Assembly: GCA_038025085.1 (NCBI GenBank)
Contig: CM076140.1
Span: 17,752,001-17,816,000, forward strand
Length of the DNA stretch: 64,000 bases
Reading direction: 5' to 3'
Source: Tetragonia tetragonoides
Taxonomy: Eukaryota; Streptophyta; Magnoliopsida; Caryophyllales; Aizoaceae
Shown: piece by piece, positions 45,671 through 56,651 of the stretch
Position numbering within the stretch: position 1 is the stretch's first letter
Layout of the letters: the number at the start of each line of letters is the position of its first letter
Notes under the pieces: model-generated
Told to the model about the DNA's origin: nothing
The model's input: only the letters and a program-made list of their open reading frames with translations
Databases searched by the model: none
Program-made: the position numbers and the translations under genes

Positions 45671-47784
45671 CCGCACGCACGCACACTCTCTCTCCTCCCT
45701 TGCTGCAGCCGCCTGTCGCCGGAGAAGCCCCGCCGGTGAGCTCCCCCTTTCTCTCTCTTTCTTTCCCTCTCTTTCTCTCTCTCTCCTGTGCTCTGTTTTC
45801 TTCCCCCTCCCTTGTTTTCGCGACCATGGCCTGCCGCGCCACCAGGCCGCGCCTGGGTGGCCGACGTTGCTGGAGCCAAACCGTTGCCTCTCTCTCTTTC
45901 AGTCGCTCTCTTTCCTTCTCTCTCTCGCAATTTCTCTCTCTCTCTCTCGCGAATTCTCTCTCTCCTCCGTCGTCGGTGCTCCGATGAGCCACCGCTGACC
46001 ATGGTGGTCGGTGGGCGGTAGTCTTGGTGATGGGCTAGGTCGTGGGTCCCCATGCTTGGTGTATCACGGCCTAGAATAGGGTTTCGTTTAATGATTTCGT
46101 TTTAATTAATTTCGGATTTTCAGTATTTTTCAATAATTGTTTTTATTTTTTCTGTACTCGCTTGGAGCCCGAATCCGGATTTTCAAAAGCCTAGATTGAT
46201 TGAAATAAATCAAGGAATTTCAATAAAATATTATATTAATATTTTATTACTATTTAGTTTTTCTTATTTACTGATTATGTCTTGGTATGTGTTTTTAATT
46301 AGGACCTAACGGACAAGCGTGATCGGGTTGTGATTTGCAAGATTACCTACTGTGTAGTAAGCGTTTGTGTCTACCTCTTTCCAAAGCCCCATTAAAACTA
46401 TTTTGATGTCTTATGTGCTAATTGAGAAATTATTGTGAATTTAATATGCGAAGCATGATTAAATTATATTGTCGCTAATTATGAGAATTAGAAATATATT
46501 CTTCTCTGTAAATATGAATTATATCGAATATGATAAGTTTATGAAGTTTTGTTAATTAATTAGTTTATATGCTAATTATTGAGCATGTATGGCAATGTTG
46601 AATTTGTAGTACTATTATGATATAATATACGTGCTATTTGGAATGTGTTATTATTGAGTGCTAATGAGTACCTAATATATCTTGATGGTTTATTTGTGAA
46701 AGTGTAATTTTTAGATATCATGATTTACTGCCGAAGTGCTGCCGAAATTTCGTTAGACATATGTGAAGCATGACTATTGTTAGTATGCATTTATGTCATT
46801 ATTGTCGTTATTATTATTCATTATCATGAGCATGAAATGAAGTAGTATGTCGTGGTATCGTTGTACCACTAGGTCAATGCAAGTATGTGAATTGAATTGT
46901 AAATGAGAATAAGACTCCTAATGGATCCCTAGGAGTAGTCGAGCAATCAAGACTTATCTAATTGATATAGTCTAGGGATGCGTGATCTCAAGTTACTTAT
47001 TATGGACACCTCGTAGTGTGTTCGGGACAGATCATTCCCCATTGTTTAATTCTGTACGTATCGATTATTAAGTTAGAGATAGTGTGAGTATACACTAGCG
47101 TAAGTCCATGGCATGTCTATATCAATCTTTGAACAATATGGGTAATCATTGTTCTATTCGCTCTCTTATTACTCTAATAAAGATGGTTTATCTGTTTGTG
47201 TTCGAATGATCATTAAAGCAAGAATTGCATGTAATTGAATGTTGAGTATGCGTGTGCTTGATTGTATGACTACTTGTGCATGCAAATGAATTTCAACGAT
47301 TCTTCTAAAACCTAGGTAAGGTTTGCGAAAGTGTTTTTACTGGGTATGGACGACGTTTATTTAGTTTATCTGATTTTTGTTTTCTTTTGTTTCTTCTCTT
47401 TTCTTCTGTACCTTGTTTCCGTCACGGAAACCAAAGTGCAGGTGTAGCTGAGTGAGGATGGATAGCCTTGGAGTTAATGTGGGATGTTTCTTTAGAACTG
47501 TTGATTTATTTTGGATTATGGGATTTTTGGTTTGTGCCCTTTAAGGCAAAGTTGTAATAATACTTCAATGGACTTAAGTTCACTCGTTAGACAACTCTGA
47601 TATTAATGTTTAGTTGTTTAGATGCTTCTTTTGATACCTTGCTTTTCTTTCTGCTTAGCATTTATTCCTTAGCAATGAATGTTGCAGTAGCATCCCTCGG
47701 GTTTGTGACGGTTCAGCGGTGTCGAGTCGTGTATACCGACGTCGATAGTTCCTAGGAAATCGTTGCGAATTTGGGGGTGTTACA
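45202..47784 (+). mobile_element. LTR of a gypsy-like retrotransposon (2583 bp)
   Basis: The start TGTGATACCCC and end GGGGGTGTTACA are mutual inverted repeats in the TG...CA style. A primer-binding site follows two bases later. A perfect CT microsatellite and GC-rich block lie at 45604-45990. Neither gag nor pol follows, so this is an element truncated just after its primer-binding site, or one whose internal region was replaced. Confidence 0.75.
45604..45668. repeat. (CT)n microsatellite, about 65 bp
   Basis: It lies inside the LTR. All Ser/Leu-rich and Glu/Arg-rich frames around it are artefacts of this and nearby CT runs. Confidence 0.97.
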
Positions 47785-47786
47785 AA

Positions 47787-47799
47787 TGGTATCAGAGGC
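47787..47799 (+). promoter_or_regulatory. Primer-binding site, initiator-Met tRNA type
   Basis: TGGTATCAGAGGC lies two bases after the LTR end and matches the usual plant LTR-element primer-binding site (TGGTATCAGAGC), complementary to the 3' end of initiator methionine tRNA, with one base inserted. Confidence 0.85.
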
Positions 47800-47851
47800 C
47801 TAGGTTTAAAAGGTTGCAAAGGTTTAATAAATGAATTAATAAAGATTAGTT

Positions 47852-49041
47852 TCATTTCGGATTACTCTTCCATTCTCCTACATTATCACTTAGACTCTTC
47901 ACAACAAACTGACAGAAGTTGTATTGCTTTATCTCGTTGCCATTCATGAGGCTGTAGAGGTACTTATAAGGACATGGTCGACTTTGTCTACATTGAAGAA
48001 GAGCTGTCATCACGTACACTACAAAATCTCTCTTAAATTCATCTCCATGATCGCCTCTTGTTGCTATTGTATCAGGCATTTTCGAAGTTGCTGAAGTTGC
48101 ACCTCCCCCCCCCCCATCTTTCTCTCCAGTCTTCTATCAGCTGGTGAAACTAAACACTTTCAGTTTGACTTTTTGCCTCAACTACTCTCTTTGGACCTCT
48201 TGGAAGCCCTAGTGTCAAGAACACATCCACTTCTCCTATCACTAACCGATCTCCATTGATGAAGTCGTAGTAACGACTGACAAGTTCCAAATTCATTACA
48301 ATCCTTTTTGCAAACTCACCATCTAGTTTACTGAACTTCAAATATAAAAGTCCAACAAACCCTACTTTTGCTACAGCTCTTCGTTGCAGCTCATTTAACT
48401 TCGATATCATGCTGCATAGTCCTTTTGAGGACATCTTGTGTTGGCACTTCTTTTCTGCTTTCATCTCTTTTAGCTTCTGAGCAGCTATCAGCTCGTTTGT
48501 GCCAACAACAATGAGAACAGTACCTGAATCTGGCACTTTTCTCAGTCTCCCCCTCCCTCTTTTGTTGTTCTGTTCATCAACAACAGCTAGTGTACTATCT
48601 GGCACTTCTACTTCTTCATAATCGATTATAACGCCTTTCTCATTACGCGGTTTTAGTTGCCTAGGAGATTCCACAGCAACTATATGCGTTGGTTGGTGAA
48701 CAGTAATGTCAATACATTTGTGTGCCACCGTTTTCCGTCCTCGTTTAGTCCTTGTACATACAGTTTTTATTCGAACATCCTCCCCAATTCCTAAAGCATG
48801 TGTTTCTGGTTCTCCTTCAATTTCTGCTGTGTTGCATGTGTGTTGTTGGTTCTCCTTCAATTTCTGTTGTTCTATTCTCTAACAGCTTTGAAACCTTCTC
48901 AGCAGGACCACTTGAGCTACAACCAATCCTTCCAGATGAACAAATGTGGACTATGTCATCATCATCAAACTTTCTTTTCCTAGAAGATAATGGCTGCACA
49001 TTTGTTACAATATCTCCACAACTCTTTGCCCCCAATTCCAC
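47852..49041 (-). pseudogene. Fragment of transposon-associated gene (ULP1-protease-linked N-terminal domain)
   Basis: Minus strand, three open pieces: 49041-48817 (SSRKRKFDDDD region), 48860-48150 and 48079-47852. The middle piece has AKVGFVGLLYLKFSKLDGEF and the signature DRLVIGEVDVFLTLGLPRGP. The last has DEFKRDFVVYVMTALL and YKYLYSLMNG, a sequence pattern I associate with N-terminal parts of plant transposon proteins that end in a ULP1-like SUMO protease. An intron from about GAG|GTAGTT (48173) is possible. The first two pieces are out of frame because a block with CTCCTTCAATTTCTG is duplicated (about 48813 and 48857). No protease domain remains, and the piece ends where the LTR element begins. 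Confidence 0.6.
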
Positions 49042-50461
49042 TAAAGCTATCTGACGGACTCTTCAATCAGAACTGGGATGAGCAGAGTTGATAGATTTAG
49101 GTTTGGCAACACGTAGGATTATTTTATTAATTGAAACAGCTTTTGATGATGTGTCTTCATCATCAACAGTCCTCAAGTTAAAACGAAAACATATAATTCA
49201 CAGTTAAAAATTCATATTCATTATGAGAATGTACTGCATTCATCAACATTGCTATAAAACTCATCGTAGAGAATGAGAAAATTCATGCGATAGTTATGTT
49301 ATTAATTTGAGATGCTATGAAATTCAGCACCGAGATGGAAAAATCAAAGTTTCACTCACCTAAAGCAATCTACCTATGTAAAGATGGTACATTCATTAAT
49401 CAAGATGAAAAATTTCTTTAAACAAAATGAAAGATTCGGAATCAACATGATCAAAGATTCATTCAACCAAAGATTCTTTTATCCGAGAGCAATCTAGTTA
49501 TTTTAAGATGATCACTTCATTAATGAAGTTCAGAAATTCATTAACAAGAATCAAATGTCCATCAATCAGAATGACTAAATTCATCACGCAAATAAAAATT
49601 CATCTATGTGAATTCAGTCAACAAGATCAAATTCATTAAAGGAAATCAAAAGGTTCAATAATCAACATGATCAAAATTCATCAATCAGAAACTAGCTTTG
49701 TTAAGATGGTAAATTCATTTATCAACATGACAAAAACTCATTAAATAAAATCAAAGATTCATCATTTAACATCAACAAATTCATCAAGGCAAATCAAAGA
49801 TTCATTTATCTAAAAGTAATCTAGCTATGTTCAGATGATCAATTCATTAACCAAAATCAAAGCTATATCAATTAAGATCAGCATATTCATCAACCGAAAT
49901 CAAACATTCATTTAAGCAAAACAATGTAGCTATGTTAAAATGATCAATTCATTAATCAACTTGAAAAGTTCATTAACCTATAACAAAGATTCATCAATCA
50001 ACAATAACAAATTCATGAAGGAAATTCAAATATTCATTATTTCAATATAGCAACTACCTTGAAATTGAATCCTCTTTGCATATTTTGAAGCTGCTTTGTT
50101 CTGATTTTGACATGTGTTACTTGATGAATTTTACTGCAAAATCAACAAATTTGTTAGATCTTAAAATGAACACCAAAAAAAAAAAAAAAAATTTAGACAG
50201 AAGTGAATTGAAGCCGTGTTTGTTCTGAATCTGATCATTTTTTGTGATGAATTTCCAAACATATTGAATAAAAGCTTTTTTTTGTTCTGAATTTCACATT
50301 TTTTATGATGAATTGATAGATGTCAAAAATAAATTTCCAAACAAAAATGAATTTTCAAACAGAAAAAGGTAATAATACGAATCACAAATGAATTTACCCT
50401 ATTTTTTATGATGAATCAACTGTAAAAAAAACAATAAATTATTAAGTTATTGCAAAATTAG
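49042..50461. repeat. Degenerate TTCAT-rich tandem array
   Basis: From about 49200 to 50120 the sequence repeats variants of AATTCATTAATCAACATGA and GATCAAAGATTCAT. A longer block with CTAGCTATGTTAAGATGATC recurs near 49370, 49490, 49690, 49815 and 49925, suggesting a higher-order unit of about 110-125 bp with one weak copy. The flanks are plain AT-rich DNA. No gene is seen. Confidence 0.7.
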
Positions 50462-50661
50462 TACTCGCTCCGTCCCGCATTTACTTGGGCATATAGAAAT
50501 GGCACGGAATTAATTGAAAGTTAACTTTAACCTTTATTTTCCAATTATACCCTTACCATCTTGACCCTTCTCCATTCACTCTCCTCTCTGACCAAAATAT
50601 TCTCTCTCCTCCTCCCTTAACCACACCAGCCACTACCGGCACTACCACCACCATAGCAACC
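50462..50661 (+). mobile_element. Left part of a Stowaway-like MITE, cut by the Tat element
   Basis: TACTCGCTCCGTCCCGCATT at a TA dinucleotide is a Stowaway-like terminus. The sequence runs directly into the LTR at 50662. The other half should lie beyond the far end of the retrotransposon. Confidence 0.5.
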
Positions 50662-51970
50662 TGTAAGCCCAGGATTTTTCCTACCTTGCTCCACGAAGTG
50701 CGTCTTTATAGAAAATTTGTAAGCTGGGGGTTTTAGATAAGTTCAAGGGACCATCGAGTTAGAAAAGCTTTTGTAAAGACTTGAATGAAATAAAAACCAT
50801 GAAAGAGGTCACAAATCTGCTATCGGCGTTTTATCGAAGGGGCAAACTGAAGGGACAATCCAAAGGGACAATCCAAAGGGACAAGTGAACTGATCATGTT
50901 TTTAGAAAGACTCCCGCTCATATAGAACATATGAGTACCCAAGAATAATAGGTTCGAGGGCGAAGGTACGAGGTGGGAAGGTGTTAGCCACCCAACCCAC
51001 CCGTATTATGACGGCCTCTACTAACTCAAGTTTGCTTAATAATTTAAAGACATAATCCCCATGCAAAATCGGATTAACAACCTATACTTAGACTATTAAT
51101 TAGTTCATCACAAGCATCACAACATATATTATTAACTCTTATTTAGACATGCATTCGATTGACAAGTTGAGCAGCACAACGACTATACAGACAATATTTA
51201 GGAAGCAATAAAAACGTTATTTTAGCATGATATCTACATTATGACTACTAGAAAAATAAACACTTAGGCAAACAATTTAATTTGAGCCCTCAGGAATTTG
51301 TACCTGAACTGTAGGCTATATTTGACAAAATTAGTAAAGCAAGATCTCAAATTTTAGAAGAAAGAGGGAGAAGTTCGGAAGTACTCAACCGAGAATAGAG
51401 TTTGTCAATTGTAGACTGTGTGTTTTGAAGTGAGGGTGAAGGGTCGTATTTATAGGCGTGGGAAGTAGGGTTGGACGACCGAAATTGAGCTGAAAAATGA
51501 GTTGCGCTTGAAAAATGAGTCGGGCCATAAGCAGGGTCAACGCCGCTAGCGGCCCTGGGAATTTGGTCAGCGCCGCTAGCGGCCCTGGTACTTATCCCAG
51601 GGCCGCTGACGGCTGTCTGCTGCCAGCTGGATGTCGTTATAATGACGACATCCAGTCCATTTTTATTTTCCAGAGGAATTTAAATATTACGAAAAATGCA
51701 AAAAGACCGTTTTACCCCCCAAACGGTAAAAGACGGTTTTACCCCTAAATCGCAACTTGGCGACCGGGAGTCGGAAAGAGGCATGAGACGTGTCGTTGGA
51801 AAGCTCTTGAACGAGGCTTTGGAATGAAATGGAATGAAGGAGTGTTTGGAGGAAAAACCTGAGACCTTATCTTAACTATTAAAGCAAAAATAGCGTTCAA
51901 GTTTATTATTTACTCCTTTCATCATCGGGCTTTTGCGGAGAAATCTGAAGGCGCTTTTTTGGCGTCTACA
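50662..51970 (-). repeat. 3' LTR of the Tat-type element (1309 bp)
   Basis: Read on the minus strand it starts TGTAGACGCCAAAAAAGCGC and ends GGGCTTACA. A purine tract (AAGTGGGGGCTTC, minus strand 51983-51971) lies immediately upstream, as expected for plus-strand priming. The other LTR is outside the window. Confidence 0.85.
51430..51615 (-). promoter_or_regulatory. LTR core promoter with 30-bp-spaced palindromes
   Basis: On the minus strand a TATA box GCCTATAAATACG (about 51461-51449) is preceded by palindromes GCCGCTAGCGGC. Their centres on the + strand are CGCTAGCG at 51544 and 51574 and a variant CGCTGACG at 51604, giving exact 30-bp steps. Confidence 0.75.
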
Positions 51971-51983
51971 GAAGCCCCCACTT
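51971..51983 (-). promoter_or_regulatory. Polypurine tract of the Tat-type element
   Basis: Minus strand AAGTGGGGGCTTC abuts the LTR start TGTAGACG. Confidence 0.85.
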
Positions 51984-52382
51984 TGATCGAGCTTGAGTAA
52001 AAGCGAAGATCAAAGTATTTCGAAGGCGACATGCAGGATGTTGATGTGCACACGGTGTGTTAGAGTGTACAGTATGTATGCATATGAAGACAAACTTGAG
52101 TTGGGACATGCTCGTGGCGTGCTAAGATTTCATCTCTGTGAACACAAGAGAAAACAAAGGTTATGGTCGCAGGATAGAACACCGCTCGTACATGGTCTAA
52201 ACGTCTGCTGGGGACCTGTATTCATAGCGAATGAAAAAGTTAGTAATACTTTGAGAATGATCAACGTGGAGTGCTTCGACAAACAGTGACTAAACACCGC
52301 TCGGCGGATGTCGGGATTCCGTCCCTGTATGAGAAACGAAAAAGTCAACGAGACAGCGCAATAAATGGTTGTAAAGTGGTTA

Positions 52383-52705
52383 GGACATATGAACAGTTTA
52401 AATGCAATAGCTTAATCAATCATTGACTGAAACATATAAAAAATAATGGACAGTATAACCGCAACAATTTAAGCAATCATTGACTGACACAAAATAAGTA
52501 ACCTCACAGAGGGACAGTTTAACCGCAATAGCTTAAGCGACCATTGACTGACCTTGAAATTTATAACCTCGCAGAGGGACAGTTTAACCGCAATAGCTTA
52601 AACGACCATTGAATGACCCCAAAATTTGTAATTTCGCAGGAGGACAGTTTAATCGCAATAGCTTAAATGATCATTGACTGACCCAAGGTTTGTAATATTG
52701 AGCTG
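52383..52705. repeat. Tandem repeat, about 59-65 bp unit, five copies
   Basis: GGACAGTTTAACCGCAATAG and variants start at about 52389, 52448, 52512, 52577 and 52642. Copies 3-5 are close, copies 1-2 more diverged. It lies between the antisense PMD gene and the 3' LTR, where Tat-type elements often form hypervariable tandem repeats. Confidence 0.92.
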
Positions 52706-53313
52706 TGTAGTAACGCCGATAGAATTTCCGGGCTTAAAAATAATTTTGCAATTTGAGTAGTAAGAGCCGTCGCAGTGTAGATCCGAGTTTTCGGATTCCG
52801 GGACCTGCAAAAATAAACGTAGTTTTACCTGAAAATAGTTGGTACCGTAAAATCGGACAACTATCGGATTTGAATTTGTGGGCCAGAGTGCTTCGCTCCC
52901 GCGCTCTTGGTACTGATATTTGCCGCAAAATGAACTGAAGTAACAAACTTTGGACAGGAAAAGGGGTCGTAGGACAGCAGAGGGGCCTGCACGTGCATGT
53001 CTGCAGAGCCGCTATTGAGCCGAATAAAAGCGCTTCGGCGCTTTCTTTTCTTTTTTTTTCGCGTGCCTTCTTCTTCATTGTCGAGCTTCACTTGTCGAGA
53101 GCTATTGTCGAGAGTTTCCCCATTGTTGAGTGCTCCACTTTGCTTGAGTTAAGTCGATTCTTGACCAATTTCTTCGGTTTTTGTCTTGAACTTGCTTATT
53201 TTTCCGCCTAGTTGCTGAATTTTGAGTTGTATTGTTGAATGGGTGTCTGTTTCTTGAGAATCTGAAACTTTTTTTTTCCCACTTGTAGAGAGAGAAAGCT
53301 TCATTGTGTTCCC
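52706..53313 (+). other. Presumed promoter and leader of the antisense PMD gene
   Basis: It contains AATAAAAG (about 53024-53031) as a weak TATA candidate with a GCGCTTCGGCGC palindrome just downstream. No protein motif is seen. Confidence 0.4.
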
Positions 53314-56067
53314 ATGGCTCCCGTGGATAAAGGAAAACGTCCCATGAGTGATGAGGAGTATGACCGGAGCCTTTTCCGCACCGGGTTACCTTCTACTAGA
53401 GCACCTCCGACTGGCCACGCGGATGGAGCTCGGTTGTACCAGGATTCTTTAATGCGACTGGACTGGCGCTCGCCTGAAGTTTGGAACCGCAGTGTTCTAT
53501 TACCGGATAGGCGGAGTCATCTATCTAACTTGGAGCTGGTATGTTTTCTGACTTCCTCTTTTTTTCTGTTCAGTATATTTGAACTGAAAATTGGAACTAT
53601 TAGTGCTTTGGCACACGAACAAATTTGGACTTGTACTGGATTGGTGGTCAGCTGTATATAATTTGTGTAGAATTATTTTAGATGTATTTGTAGTATATGG
53701 GGTGTTGAGAAAAAATCTGTTTGTTGGCTAGGATGTTGGAGTTTTGTTGCAGGCTCATGGGGCTACCTCCCATTGGACTATGATGCTGGAGACCTTTTTG
53801 GTGGGGGCTAGAAATATGGTATTGGGCTCGGGTCTCTACCAGTTCCTGACTGTCATCCCTGCTTGTCACTCGGGGGATTCTAGGATTATTGCCAGGGGGT
53901 CACTGGAGAGGTTTTGGGATTCCACGAACACTTTCCATACACCTGTAGGAGAGATGTTCCCCACCCCTTATCAGTTTGTTGTGCTGACGGGGCTATCCTT
54001 TAGAGGGCGTCGTATTCGGTATGACACGAGCTACTGGCGACAGAGTGATACTTTTGCTCGAGCTTTATGGGCCTGTGTATGTCCACTTTGATAAGGATCG
54101 GGTTTCCTTGGCGCGGTTGTGGGCGGCTTTGGCGGAGCAGGGGCTTACTGAGGAGCAGAGGGCCCGTATTTTCCTGGCCTGTTTGCTGGGGTCGACTATC
54201 TTTGCTCAGAAGAAGAGCGTATGTCAAGTCGATTTCTTGACATGCTTAGAGGATTTGACCAAGGTCCATGAATACAACCTTGGTGCTTCTACCTATGCTT
54301 TTTTGGTGAAATGGTGTCGTCGGACTTGTAGGCCTAAGGAGACGAGTGAGAGGGCATCCGTCTCGTGCCCATGGAGGATACTAGAGGTAGGCTCTTATAC
54401 TTCACTCTTTTTTTTTCGCCTATGCCTTTGAATGTGGAAATCATCCTTTTTGTTTGCTTGTATGACAGCTATGGTTCTTTGAGTACTTTCCCGATTTTGG
54501 TCCTCACCGTCCTGGTTTGAGGATATTCCCATTAGGTTCATGATGGATTGGTAGGGATAACCACTCGTTTACCTCTCTGGAGCATTTTTGGGCCACCTTC
54601 GAGAGCCACGTCGCATATATGGTATGTTGTTGTTGACTTGTGCATTTTTTTTTGGTTCATTTGGTGTGAATGAACTTTTGAACTGGTAACCTGCAGGTGT
54701 CATGGTCTGCTTTTGATGATGTTTCTGGGATTCCACCCCATATTACCCTGGAGTCCTTTAGAGTGTCTTCTCTGCGGGTGATCTTTGAGGGGCCATTTGG
54801 CTTTGTATGGTACTTGGGGACCGTTTGACTCGATTGGCTGGCCTATCCTTCTCTGGGTAGTCACTTGGTTCCGGAGGATGCTCATTTGACCATGTTCTAT
54901 CTGCGTGGTCTGAGCGTGCGGGACTTGGGAGTCGTGATTCGTGGTATGGCGGCCTCGGAGTTTCTTATGCCGGAGGTTGTTGGCTTGGACCGCACGACCG
55001 TGCACCTGGCTTACTGCTTGGATCTTTTGATGTCGGACCTTACTTCTGAGTTAAGAAACTTATCTGCATCTTTTTAACTATATGTGTGACATACTGACTT
55101 CTTGTATCTTGCAAGCGGATCGTCTAGCTCCTCAGGGTCCCAGGAGGTCTCATTCTAGAGCTCCTCAGGGTCAGCCCCCAAGCGTGACCTTGCCGATCAA
55201 TGAGGTGAGGTACATTTGGGAGAGTGGGGGACGCATAGTAGAGGAGTTCCCTCTTCACATGGCTGACGGAGAGGCTGTGGAGGGCTTGCCCTTGCTTGAC
55301 GGTTGCATGGGGGTAAGCTCCCTTTTTTTATCCCTTCTTGTGTTTGCGTTTGCTTTTGAATGCTGACTCTATCTTGTGGCTCTCTTTTTTTGTAGTTGAA
55401 CCGGGAGCAGACCTCTCAGATCTTCAAGTTCATTCACTTGCTGAAGAAAGGCTATTGTCGAGTGATGGGCAAGGGGAAGAGTTCTCGGTCTAAGACCGTT
55501 GATGTAAGTAGACTTTTATCTTTGTTTAGATAAGTGAGGTGCTTAACTTAACACCTCAACCTTGATTATCTACAGATGTCCCAGTCTTCGTCTTCGGTGG
55601 GACCTCGACACTCTTCTGCTGCGAGGGCTTCTTCGGCGAGCAGACCATCTGTTGCTCGTTCACCTCCCGTAGTTGTGACCAGGCCTCCTATTGATGAGGC
55701 GCCCGGACCTTCTGTATCGTATGTTCCTGAGATGTTCTCTCCAGCAGATTTCCAGCCTTCTCTTGGTAGCAGGCCTGTTGTTACGCCCTCGACTGGAGGT
55801 TGGCGGAACGCCCCTGGATGGGATGTATCGTATGTTGGGCCTTCGCATCATGAGGTGGCTATGGACTTTGCCAGTCAGGCCATAGAGAACTTCTTTGCTG
55901 CGGGATTTTCGGCAGGTACCCCTATGCGCGCACCTGCATATGATGGGCGGGACATGAGGCCTGACAACAGCAGGCCCATTTATAGCTCTTCTCTCCATTA
56001 TTCGACTGGGCACTATGGTCAGGGGTCGTACATTGATGATGAGGCCGACAGTGACGATTCTGGTTGA
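53314..56067 (+). pseudogene. Antisense PMD gene of the Tat-type element, broken
   Basis: A multi-exon PMD gene lies opposite to the element's own pol. Exon 1 is 53314-53538 (MAPVDKGKRPMSDEEYD); exon 2 is 53753-54386. Further exons start near 54470, 54698, 55116, 55397 and 55576, each after a good AG acceptor. PMD signatures are TNTFHTPVGEMFPTPYQFVV, FKxR-like GRRIRYDTSYWR, and FLACLLGSTIFAQKKS, parallel to LIGSTLFVDKSG in the MULE copy. The C-terminal exon is Ser/Pro-rich. Lesions are a frameshift near 54040-54065, an in-frame TGA at about 54540 within an otherwise conserved exon, and a frameshift near 54815-54870. Donor and acceptor sites remain good, so decay is recent. Confidence 0.8.
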
Positions 56068-56446
56068 GCAGTGTTGGACCTCCTTGTAGACATTGACCTT
56101 GAGATTTCGAACTCCTGTTTTTATGCATTTTTATGGTATGTATGATATGACCTGATGACTCGATTATACTCGTCTGATCTTTAAGTATGCAATGTATTAT
56201 GCAGTAGAGAAAAAGCCATAATTTAGGGAATAAAATAAAGAAAAAGGTAAAAATTGCAAGAAAAAGCAAAAACTACACAAATTATACCCCCTAAAATGGA
56301 AAAATAATAATAAAAAAAAATTGAAAAAGATAAATCTAAGAGAGTCTCGGGCTTTATAATTCAGCGCGGGTACCAAAACTGGGCTTAAATTGGGTAGACC
56401 GTATCAATGGGGCGAACTGGAGCGAGAGAAAATTCGGACCGAGCCA

Positions 56447-56590
56447 GGGTCAGGGCCGCTAGCGGCGCTGGGCTGCAGGCTGGGGCCACTAGCGGCGCTG
56501 ACCAGAGCTGCTAACGGCTCTAGTTTGGGATTTTTTGTGGATTTCTGACTTTTTTGGCCCGCGTTTTTGCCTATAAATAGGATTTACTGG
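56447..56590 (+). promoter_or_regulatory. Putative antisense promoter resembling the LTR promoter
   Basis: Palindromes GCCGCTAGCGGC (56455-56466), GCCACTAGCGGC (56485-56496, 30 bp on) and a weaker GCTGCTAACGGC (56507) precede a TATA box GCCTATAAATAGG (about 56570-56582). The DUF7745-like gene follows within 75 bp. The word CTAGCGGCGCTGACCA is shared with the LTR promoter in opposite orientation. Confidence 0.7.
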
Positions 56591-56651
56591 ATACTTGATG
56601 TTGTATCACTTTTCAGACCTTAGCTCTCCTAAAATTTCCCAAACTTCTATC

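Noticed and set aside
45539..46053. Several Ser/Leu-rich and Arg/Glu-rich frames of 60-160 aa
   Set aside because: They arise from the CT microsatellite and its complement inside an LTR; overlapping frames on both strands show it is low-complexity artefact.
51993..52348. Frames of 72-98 aa on both strands next to the 3' LTR
   Set aside because: No family resemblance, mutually overlapping, in the untranslated 3' region of the retrotransposon.
52383..52705. CRISPR-like array of regularly spaced repeats
   Set aside because: The whole 59-65 bp unit is repeated, including the would-be spacers, in a plant retrotransposon. It is an ordinary tandem repeat.
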